This document shows positions 1 to 6,846 of a stretch of 64,000 nt of DNA, piece after piece (the first letter of the stretch is position 1; each line of letters begins with the position of its first letter). The translations under genes were made by a program, and so were the position numbers. This stretch comes from Christensenella timonensis (lineage in GTDB: Bacteria > Bacillota > Clostridia > Christensenellales > Christensenellaceae). The notes under the pieces were generated by a model. The model did no database searches and had not been told where the DNA came from. It saw only the letters and a program-made list of their open reading frames with translations. Location: positions 124,001-188,000 of the forward strand of contig NZ_FLKP01000002.1 of NCBI RefSeq assembly GCF_900087015.1, given 5' to 3'.

Positions 1-686
1 GCCGTGACCTGTGCCGCTACCTCTTCCTGTGTTTCCCCGTCCACTTCCTGTACGATCTTGATATCAGGATATTTGGATTCGATTGTTTCGCGGAACCCGT
101 TCGCACGTTCTTCGATATTGAGCTGTCCTACCGTCGCGACAATGGCGACCTCGCCCTTTCCACCCAACAGTTCCGCCATATATTCCGCTGCCGCTACGCC
201 GCCTTCATAATTCTTGGTCGATAAATTGGTGTAGCGCCCGCTGTCGGGTGCGTCCGAATCAAATGTGACGACGGGGATACCTGCCTCGATCGCCTTGTTG
301 ATCGGTTCGATATAGGCGTCGGGGTTCATACAGGTAACTGCGATCCCGGCCGGCTTTTTGGCAATGACCTGCTCTAAAACAGTGATCGCTTTATTGATAT
401 CATATTCCGGCGCGCCGTCATATACCGTTGTCGCGCCGTAAAGCGCGGCCCCGTCTTCAAACCCCGCATAACACTGTTTCCAGAAATCGATGCCCGAAAC
501 GAACGTGACCATATAATATTCCTTTTGCGGGTCGGCCTGCAGCACGCTCCCGCCTGCGTCCCCTCCTGCCGCACTTCCTTCCGCACCCGCTGCCGCGGGC
601 GTGCTCTGGCAGCCGGCCAGCAGCATACATGCGCACAGGCATACCGTAAGTACAACACCCAACATCTTCATCCAATTCTTTTTCAT
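1..686 (-). CDS. Sugar ABC transporter substrate-binding lipoprotein (3' end outside window)
   Basis: This is the periplasmic-binding-type receptor of the ABC importer encoded just upstream. The start ATG at 686 gives MKKNWMKMLGVV, a hydrophobic signal segment and a lipobox ending LLAGC (Cys about residue 26), so the mature protein is a membrane-anchored lipoprotein. A Gly/Ala-rich linker follows, then a type-1 periplasmic-binding fold like RbsB/XylF, with phrases such as FVSGIDFWKQ, VIAKKPAGIAVTC and AIEAGIPVVTFDSD. About 228 residues are inside the window and the C-terminus is cut by the edge. It is the third gene of an ATPase-permease-receptor set on the minus strand. The sugar cannot be told from sequence. 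Confidence 0.9.
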   Translation of the reverse strand, partial: MKKNWMKMLGVVLTVCLCACMLLAGCQSTPAAAGAEGSAAGGDAGGSVLQADPQKEYYMVTFVSGIDFWKQCYAGFEDGAALYGATTVYDGAPEYDINKAITVLEQVIAKKPAGIAVTCMNPDAYIEPINKAIEAGIPVVTFDSDAPDSGRYTNLSTKNYEGGVAAAEYMAELLGGKGEVAIVATVGQLNIEERANGFRETIESKYPDIKIVQEVDGETQEEVAAQVT

Positions 687-730
687 AACTTCCTCCTTCT
701 TTTCCAGGGCATAGAAAACTTCAAATTCTC

Positions 731-1729
731 TTATTCCGCCACCACCAGGTGGCTCGCTTTCCGTTTATGGTTGATGAAATCTATCGTCACTGCCAGCAGC
801 AGGATCAGCCCGCTGATCAGCTCCTGCCAATAGACCGAGATTTTGAGAAGTACCAACGCGTTGCTGATGATATTCAGCAATATGATGCCCAGTACAGCGC
901 CAAAGACCGATCCTTCCCCACCGTTCAAGCTGGTTCCGCCGATGATCGCTGCCGAAATCACGCGCATCTCCGTGCCATCCCCCGAGGTCGGTGTCGCGAC
1001 CCCAAACCGTGCCAGCGAAAGAACGCCGGCAAACGCTGCTAAAAGTGCGCTGGAAAAGTATACGAGCACCTTTACCCTTTTTGTATTGATGCCGGAGAGG
1101 ATCGCCGCCTTTTCATTGCTTCCGGTATAAAAGACTTTACGGAGCGGGGAAGATTTGCGAAGCAGGATATCCCCTACCACAACAAAGGCAATAAAAATAA
1201 TGACCATGACCGGGATCCCGAGCACTTCCCCGCGTCCCAGCGAAAGAAAGCTTTCCGAGGCGTTTTTTAATGAGATCGGGGAACCCGAGGTGATCACATA
1301 GGCGCATCCGCGCGCGATGCTCATCATGGCCAGTGTGATAATAAAAGGGTTGATCCCCACTTTTCCGATAAACAGTCCGCTGACAAGCCCCAGCGCCCCG
1401 CAGATAACGATGGCTACAATGACTCCCATCCAAATATTGATGCCCGAAACAAACATTGCCGCCACAATAGCGCCCGAAAGCCCGACCATGGAGCCGACCG
1501 ATAAATCGAATCCGCCTGATATCAGGGCGATCGTCATGCCGATGACAATGATGCCGTCCGCCGATAACCCAATAGCGGTTGTGCGCAGGTTGTCTGCCGT
1601 TAAGAAAAACGGACTGGCCAGGGAGAGCAGTACCGATATGATGATGATGATCAATAATACCATCGTTTCCCTGATGTCCAGCAGCCTTAAAAACCAGTTC
1701 CTCTTTTTTCCTTTTGCTACCTCTTTCAT
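731..1729 (-). CDS. Sugar ABC transporter permease (RbsC/XylH family)
   Basis: This 332-residue integral membrane protein has about eight to ten hydrophobic segments and the family phrases ADGIIVIGMTIALISGGFDL, SVGSMVGLSG and ISAAIIGGTSLNGGEGSV. It forms the channel of a ribose/xylose/galactose-type importer (CUT2 group), in which one permease gene serves as a homodimer. Its ATG overlaps the stop of the ATPase gene by 4 bases (ATGA), which indicates translational coupling, and an AGAGGTGG ribosome site precedes it. The lipoprotein gene follows downstream. The family call is firm; the substrate is unknown. Confidence 0.93.
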   Translation of the reverse strand: MKEVAKGKKRNWFLRLLDIRETMVLLIIIIISVLLSLASPFFLTADNLRTTAIGLSADGIIVIGMTIALISGGFDLSVGSMVGLSGAIVAAMFVSGINIWMGVIVAIVICGALGLVSGLFIGKVGINPFIITLAMMSIARGCAYVITSGSPISLKNASESFLSLGRGEVLGIPVMVIIFIAFVVVGDILLRKSSPLRKVFYTGSNEKAAILSGINTKRVKVLVYFSSALLAAFAGVLSLARFGVATPTSGDGTEMRVISAAIIGGTSLNGGEGSVFGAVLGIILLNIISNALVLLKISVYWQELISGLILLLAVTIDFINHKRKASHLVVAE

Positions 1730-3252
1730 CTTTCTACCACCTCTGCTTTTTGCTGTGTTTGTTCATTGGAAGCCAGCATAATAATATCTTTTTCATTGAT
1801 GCTCTTTTCGGTGACTTCCCCGGTGATGACGCCTTCCTTCATCACCAGCACCCTGTCGCACATCCCTACGATCTCCGGCAGCTCCGACGATATCACCACC
1901 ACAGCTACCCCTTGGCTTGCAAGGTTGCGCAGGATCCCATGGATCTCCGACTTGGCCCCCACATCGACGCCGCGGGTCGGCTCATCCATGAAAATAACCT
2001 TGGGGGCAATCGCAAGCCATTTTCCGATCATGACTTTTTGCTGGTTGCCGCCGCTCAAATTGTTGACCACTTGCTTTGCCCCGTACGTCTTGATATTGAG
2101 CGTATCGATATATTGGTCTGCAAGGGCTTTTTGTTTTTGGCTCTGGATAAAAATACCATCCGAGACTTGCTGTATCCCCGTTGATGAAATATTGTTCTGG
2201 ATATCCATATCAAGGAACAACCCCTGCTCTTTGCGATCCTCCGTCATATAACAGATGCCCTGCTTGATGGCATCTCCATAGGTATTGGCTGAGAACGGCT
2301 TCCCTTCAAACAGGATCTCGCCGCTGTCTTTTTTATCTACGCCGCACACCGCCCGTGCTACTTCCGTCCTGCCGGAGCCGATCAAGCCCGCGAACCCCAG
2401 CACTTCCCCCCTGCGCACCTCAAAAGAGATATCCACAAAGGCCCCTGCCCGGTTGAGCCCCTTCACTTCGAGGACAGGCTCTCCCGCCGTTTTCGCTTTG
2501 GGCGGATAAAGGCTGGATATTTCCCTTCCCACCATGCTGGTGATCACGTCCTTTTGCGTCGTATCGGCGACCATACAAGTTTTAACGCGGTGGCCGTCCC
2601 GCAAAACGGTGATGCTGTCGCAGATCTCAAACACCTCGCTGATACGGTGGCTGATATATATGATGCTGATCCCCTGCTTTTTCAGACCCCGTATAATATG
2701 GAACAGGGACTCGATCTCTTTTTCCGTAAGGGACGATGTCGGTTCGTCCAAAATGAGCAGGCGGCAGTCAAAGGCCAGCGCTTTGCTGATCTCCACGAGC
2801 TGCTGCTGGGCGATATTTAAGGAACTGGTGACCGCCGCCGGGTTGATCCCTCCGCCAAACATTTCCAGTTTCTCTGCGGCCATCCTGTTAAGCTGCTTGA
2901 AATCGACAAGGCGTGTCCTTTTCCCTACCGGCAGCCTGCCCATAAAAATATTTTCGGCCACGGTAATATGCTGGCACAGCGACAATTCCTGGTGGACGAT
3001 CCCGATCCCGTCCTTCTGCGCTTCCATCGTACTTTTGTATCGTACCTTCCTGCCGCGGAAATACATTTCCCCTTCATTGGGTTCAAACAAACCGGTAATA
3101 ATGTTCATCAGGGTAGATTTCCCGGCGCCGTTTTCTCCCATCAGCGCACAGATCTCGCCTTCGTGCACTTCCAGGTCGACACCGGATAATGCCTTTGTTC
3201 CAGGAAAAAGTTTGGTTATCCCTTTCACGCTCAAAATGACATCCTCTTTCAC
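1726..3252 (-). CDS. Sugar ABC transporter ATPase, tandem nucleotide-binding domains (RbsA/MglA family)
   Basis: This 508-residue protein carries two ABC domains. The first has Walker A GENGAGKST (about residues 38-46), the variant signature LNIAQQQLVEISKAL and Walker B LILDEPTSSL with an ISHR H-loop. The second has the degenerate Walker A GLIGSGRTEVA typical of CUT2 ATPases, then LSGGNQQK and MDEPTRGVD. It powers uptake through the permease that follows. The start is GTG at 3252, preceded by GAGGTGGG. A TTGACA/TAGAAT promoter on this strand lies about 130 bases upstream, and the divergent DeoR-type gene is the obvious candidate regulator. Confidence 0.94.
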   Translation of the reverse strand: MKEDVILSVKGITKLFPGTKALSGVDLEVHEGEICALMGENGAGKSTLMNIITGLFEPNEGEMYFRGRKVRYKSTMEAQKDGIGIVHQELSLCQHITVAENIFMGRLPVGKRTRLVDFKQLNRMAAEKLEMFGGGINPAAVTSSLNIAQQQLVEISKALAFDCRLLILDEPTSSLTEKEIESLFHIIRGLKKQGISIIYISHRISEVFEICDSITVLRDGHRVKTCMVADTTQKDVITSMVGREISSLYPPKAKTAGEPVLEVKGLNRAGAFVDISFEVRRGEVLGFAGLIGSGRTEVARAVCGVDKKDSGEILFEGKPFSANTYGDAIKQGICYMTEDRKEQGLFLDMDIQNNISSTGIQQVSDGIFIQSQKQKALADQYIDTLNIKTYGAKQVVNNLSGGNQQKVMIGKWLAIAPKVIFMDEPTRGVDVGAKSEIHGILRNLASQGVAVVVISSELPEIVGMCDRVLVMKEGVITGEVTEKSINEKDIIMLASNEQTQQKAEVVER

Positions 3253-3382
3253 TCATCCCACCTCGCTATTCTGAAAAGTAATATCCTATTCGATTTGATC
3301 GTTTTAGATTGATTATTTTCGTTTTTTAATGAAAAGCATTGATTTGTTACGATCTTGGAAACGAATTTTTTAAGTTAAATCA

Positions 3383-3411
3383 ATTCTAGATCGTTTTTTT
3401 ATGCATGTCAA
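3383..3411 (-). promoter_or_regulatory. Promoter of the ABC operon
   Basis: On the minus strand TTGACA (3411-3406) is followed after exactly 17 bases by TAGAAT (3388-3383). This is a near-consensus sigma-A promoter giving a leader of roughly 125 bases before the ATPase GTG. Seen directly; activity is inferred. Confidence 0.65.
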
Positions 3412-3523
3412 TACTTTTATGAATTATTTTGCATGTTTATTTTCATTTTAACTTTAATTCGCACAAATTCGTTCATAAAAGCAACATGTTTTCTTTTTGT
3501 ATGATTTGTTTTCCGAATACTTC

Positions 3524-3553
3524 TTGCAATTTTAACGGTGTAAGCGCTATAAT
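3524..3553 (+). promoter_or_regulatory. Promoter of the DeoR-type regulator gene
   Basis: TTGCAA (3524-3529), an 18-base spacer and a perfect TATAAT (3548-3553) stand about 47 bases before the GTG start at 3600. Confidence 0.65.
3539..3552 (+). promoter_or_regulatory. Possible cre (CcpA) site over the -10 box
   Basis: TGTAAGCGCTATAA matches the catabolite-responsive element consensus TGWAARCGYTWNCW at 13 of 14 positions and covers the -10 box. Binding there would repress the regulator/orphan-ATPase transcript. A single site in a palindromic consensus can arise by chance, so confidence is moderate. Confidence 0.4.
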
Positions 3554-3599
3554 AAGAGGCAAATAAAGATTAAAAATTTGCCCTTTTGGAGGATACCCT

Positions 3600-4406
3600 G
3601 TGTTCGGCGCAGAAAGAATTAACAGAATCAAAAAAATATTATCAGAAAAGAAACGCGCTGATGTTTCTACACTCAGCAGCCTGCTGGGTGTATCCGAGGT
3701 AACGATCCGCCGCGATTTGGAAAAGCTGGAAAACGAAGGCTACCTCGTCCGTTCGCACGGCGGCGCCATTTTAAACGAAACGGCGGAAGAGGAAGCAGAC
3801 TTTGAGATCCCCATGCTTTCCTCTTTTGATAACTATGAAGAGCTGGATACAATCGGTAAGATTTGTTCCTTCCTTGTAAAGGACAACGATACCCTTTTTA
3901 TCGGGCCGGGGGTGACCGGGCGTTTCATCGCCCGCCATTTGGAAAAAAAACGCAATATCCAGGTGCTTACCAATGATATCGGCGTTGTCCTCCAGTTTTC
4001 GCGGATCGGCTACGACAAAGAGGTTATTTTCCTCGGCGGCAATATCGATTTCGCCAACCTTCAGACCATGGGGCAGGTCACCTTGGATAACCTGCGCGAT
4101 TTCCATGTGAACACCGCCTTTGTCGAGGTAGACGGCGTTTCCATGGAAAATGGCTACAGTGTTTCCAACACAAATAAAGCGACCATCACACAAAGCATTT
4201 TTTCTGCTTCTTCCCGTACGGTCGCAGTATGCGACGGTTCAAAATTCAATTGCATGTCCTTTTCCGCGCTTGGTCCCATCGACCAATTCCGCTGTATTGT
4301 TTCCAGCCAGAATGTTCCCGAAAATTATAAAAAATATTATTTTGACCACGATATTAAGCTTTATACGACGTTCGATATCTATAAAGGAGCGCTTGTAGGT
4401 GAGTGA
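3600..4406 (+). CDS. DeoR-family transcriptional regulator
   Basis: The 268-residue product starts at GTG 3600 behind GGAGG. Residues about 1-58 form a DeoR winged helix-turn-helix with the diagnostic SLLGVSEVTIRRDLEKLE and LVRSHGGA phrases. The rest is a DeoRC sugar-phosphate sensor domain related to ribose-5-phosphate isomerase, ending in the usual AVCDGSKF segment. Such regulators normally repress sugar operons until a sugar phosphate binds. It lies divergent to the first ABC operon and its end overlaps the next gene by 8 bases, so it probably controls both. Effector unknown. Confidence 0.92.
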   Translation: MFGAERINRIKKILSEKKRADVSTLSSLLGVSEVTIRRDLEKLENEGYLVRSHGGAILNETAEEEADFEIPMLSSFDNYEELDTIGKICSFLVKDNDTLFIGPGVTGRFIARHLEKKRNIQVLTNDIGVVLQFSRIGYDKEVIFLGGNIDFANLQTMGQVTLDNLRDFHVNTAFVEVDGVSMENGYSVSNTNKATITQSIFSASSRTVAVCDGSKFNCMSFSALGPIDQFRCIVSSQNVPENYKKYYFDHDIKLYTTFDIYKGALVGE

Positions 4407-5874
4407 AGCCATCATCAAGCTGGAACGCATTTCCAAATCGATCGGTGCACAGCAGATCTTAAGCAACGTAAGCTTTGAGCTCCCTTCGGGGATGGTGCTG
4501 GCATTGGTCGGGGAAAACGGCGCCGGCAAATCAACGATCGCCAATCTATTATCCGGATGCGATGACGAGTATGCGGGCGTTATTTGCGTAAACGGAAAGC
4601 CAGTCCGTTTTAAATCCCCCTCGCAGGCACTGCGCCACGGCATTGCCGTCGTCGAACAGGATGTGCATTTGTTCGACAATTTTTCCGTTGCGGAAAATAT
4701 TTTTTGCGTAGAAACTGCGCTTGGCATGGGCAAGCGTTTTTGGATCAGCCATACGGAGCAGATGCAAAGGGCCCGGGCATTGCTTTCCTCCCTCTGTTCG
4801 GACATTTGTCCGCAAACCCTCGTTGCCCAGTTGAACCTGGCGCAAAAGCGCATTGTACAGATTGCCAAAGCAATCTCGCAGCGCCCGTCGCTTCTTGTGT
4901 TAGACGAGCCCACTGCCTCTATGACGGTTACGGAACAGGAGAATTTTTTCCAGGTGATCAAAGAGATCAAGCGGCTGGGGACTTCCATCCTTTTCATTTC
5001 GCAAAAAATCAATGATGTCCTGCAAATCGCTGACGAGATCCTGATCATCAAAGACGGTACTTTAACAGGGCAGTTGAATTCCGATACCATCAACTACCTG
5101 CAGCTTTTGCATCTCATGTCCGGAAAGCATTACATCAACCGCTATCCTAAATTTTCGATACAAAAAGGAAAAGAATTGCTTGCCGTAGAAGACCTGTCGG
5201 TGGAAAATTTGCTCCACGATATCAATTTCTCCCTGCAGGAGGGTGAAATCATTGGGATCGCCGGCCTTACCGGTTCCGGGAAGACCACGCTTGCGCGCAG
5301 TCTTTTCGGTATGCAGAAAATCAGCTCCGGCCAGATATTCGTCGACCGTCTGCCGGCCAGCATCACCTCTCCCCAGCGCGCGATAGAAATGGGCATTGCA
5401 TACATTACGGAAGACCGTATGGAGGACGGCTTGTTTGATAATTTATCCTTGTTGAACAACGCGTATCTCTTCCGGAACCAAAAACACTTCTGGATCGACG
5501 ACGCCGCCCGGAACAAGCAGTTCTGTTCCCACGCCAGGGAATTCCATCTTTTCCCCGGCCAGGGCTGCCTTACTCCAAAGGTTTTAAGCGGCGGCAACCA
5601 GCAGAAATTGCTGCTGCTCCGCTGGTTCTTATCCGATTGCAGGGTATTGATCCTGGATGACCCGATGCGTAACGTCGATATCCCATCCAAAACCGACCTT
5701 TACAATATCATCGGTGACGCCCTCCGTAAAAAGGCCGGAATCATCCTCATCAGTTCAGACATTGAAGAATTAATCGGCATGTGCGACCGGATCATGATAC
5801 TCAAAGACGGGACGTTCATTTCAGACCAGGATACATCCCATACGGATTACGAAGAGGTTTTCCGCGCATTATAA
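4399..5874 (+). CDS. Orphan tandem-domain sugar ABC ATPase with altered catalytic residues
   Basis: The 491-residue product looks like RbsA/MglA but has no permease or receptor gene beside it. Its GTG start overlaps the regulator's end by 8 bases, so the two are co-translated. Domain 1 keeps Walker A GENGAGKST (38-46) and LDEPTAS (Glu170), but the H-loop His is Gln202 (FISQK). Domain 2 has a complete Walker A GLTGSGKTT (Lys295), where family members normally carry the degenerate GxGRTE, and its Walker B reads LILDDP with Asp421 in place of the catalytic Glu, followed by MRNVD instead of TRGVD. It may be a partner ATPase for a distant permease or a signalling or regulatory paralogue of the divergent transporter. 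The family is sure, the role is not. Confidence 0.85.
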   Translation: MSEAIIKLERISKSIGAQQILSNVSFELPSGMVLALVGENGAGKSTIANLLSGCDDEYAGVICVNGKPVRFKSPSQALRHGIAVVEQDVHLFDNFSVAENIFCVETALGMGKRFWISHTEQMQRARALLSSLCSDICPQTLVAQLNLAQKRIVQIAKAISQRPSLLVLDEPTASMTVTEQENFFQVIKEIKRLGTSILFISQKINDVLQIADEILIIKDGTLTGQLNSDTINYLQLLHLMSGKHYINRYPKFSIQKGKELLAVEDLSVENLLHDINFSLQEGEIIGIAGLTGSGKTTLARSLFGMQKISSGQIFVDRLPASITSPQRAIEMGIAYITEDRMEDGLFDNLSLLNNAYLFRNQKHFWIDDAARNKQFCSHAREFHLFPGQGCLTPKVLSGGNQQKLLLLRWFLSDCRVLILDDPMRNVDIPSKTDLYNIIGDALRKKAGIILISSDIEELIGMCDRIMILKDGTFISDQDTSHTDYEEVFRAL

Positions 5875-5892
5875 CATGCCCGCCTTTTTCAT

Positions 5893-6783
5893 TCAGCCGC
5901 CGACTTTTACGGATATCCCGCCGGCTTCCAGTATCCCGGCAAGCCTGTCGATGTCCTCCTGCTCCGGCCTGTAAGCCGTGCAGGTATATTCCCCGCCCAG
6001 CTGCCGGTACTTGGATTCCCCCAGCGCGTGGTACGGAAGGAAATGGACTTCTTTGACGCCGCACTCCTGCGCAAAATCCCGCAGCTCCGTGATATTCTCC
6101 TCGCCGGCGTTGACCCCGCCCAAAAGCGGCACCCGGAAAATCATCGGGTATCCGGCCTTTGCCGCTTTCCGTGCGTTCTCCAAAATCAGTTTATTAGATA
6201 CGCCCGTATATTTTTTATGCTTTTCATCGTCCATGTGCTTGATGTCATAGAGCAGTAAATCAAACTTCCGGAATACCCGGTTGGCGATAAACCAGTTGGC
6301 AAAGCCCGTCGTTTCCAGCGCCAGGTGATAGCCCGCTCCCTTTACCGCGTCCGCCAGCTCGCATACAAAGTCCGGATGCATCAACGCTTCCCCGCCGGAA
6401 ATGGTAACGCCGCCGCCCGAATTGCGGTAATAACTTGCGTCGCTGTCGATTTCCGCCATAATCTCTGGAATGCTCATCTCTTCCCCCATCAGCTCCAGCG
6501 CCTGCGCCGGGCACGCTTTTGCGCACAGGCCGCAATGAACGCACCGTTTATCGCGGCCCTGCATGCCTACGCCGATTTTTTGGGGACATACCGCGGCACA
6601 CATCCCACAGCCGATACATTTTTCCTCATGGAAAAAGATACTTGCTGTAAGCGGCTGTGATTCCGGATTGGAGCACCACTCACAGCGCAAAGGACACCCT
6701 TTTAAAAATACGACCGTGCGGATGCCCGGTCCATCGTGGGTACTGAAACGCTGTATATTGAATACTTTTGCTCGATCACTCAT
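5893..6783 (-). CDS. Glycyl radical enzyme activase 1 (radical SAM)
   Basis: The 296-residue protein installs the glycyl radical on the GRE encoded just upstream, using SAM and a 4Fe-4S cluster. The radical SAM motif is GCPLRCEWC (Cys30, Cys34, Cys37). It is followed by two ferredoxin-like CxxCxxC sets (CIGCGMCAAVC and CVHCGLCAKAC, about residues 55-92), as in activases of eliminase-type GREs. SGGEAL is the SAM-binding GGE motif. The ATG at 6783 fits the conserved N-terminus (VFNIQRFSTHDGPG), but I see no good ribosome site, and a terminator-like hairpin stands directly before it. It probably receives a reduced share of the GRE transcript. Confidence 0.93.
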   Translation of the reverse strand: MSDRAKVFNIQRFSTHDGPGIRTVVFLKGCPLRCEWCSNPESQPLTASIFFHEEKCIGCGMCAAVCPQKIGVGMQGRDKRCVHCGLCAKACPAQALELMGEEMSIPEIMAEIDSDASYYRNSGGGVTISGGEALMHPDFVCELADAVKGAGYHLALETTGFANWFIANRVFRKFDLLLYDIKHMDDEKHKKYTGVSNKLILENARKAAKAGYPMIFRVPLLGGVNAGEENITELRDFAQECGVKEVHFLPYHALGESKYRQLGGEYTCTAYRPEQEDIDRLAGILEAGGISVKVGG

Positions 6784-6792
6784 ACCATTTTG

Positions 6793-6828
6793 AAAAAAGC
6801 GGCGCCGAGGCTTTTTCCGCAGCGCCGC
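6793..6828 (-). terminator. Stem-loop with U-run between GRE 1 and its activase
   Basis: GCGGCGC (6799-6805) pairs with GCGCCGC (6822-6828). On the minus strand the stem is followed by six T. It lies after the GRE stop and ends 10 bases before the activase start, so it should act as a partial terminator that lowers activase expression relative to GRE. Confidence 0.7.
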
Positions 6829-6846
6829 TTTTCCTCCCCTTATTTT

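Larger units (their letters stand above)
3253..3599. other. AT-rich divergent intergenic region
   Basis: This 347-base gap separates the ABC operon from the DeoR-type gene. It is much richer in A/T than the flanking genes and holds a promoter for each direction plus one cre-like site. Several GATCGTTTT and TTCGTTT-like words recur in it and may include DeoR half-sites, but I could not define an operator. Confidence 0.6.
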
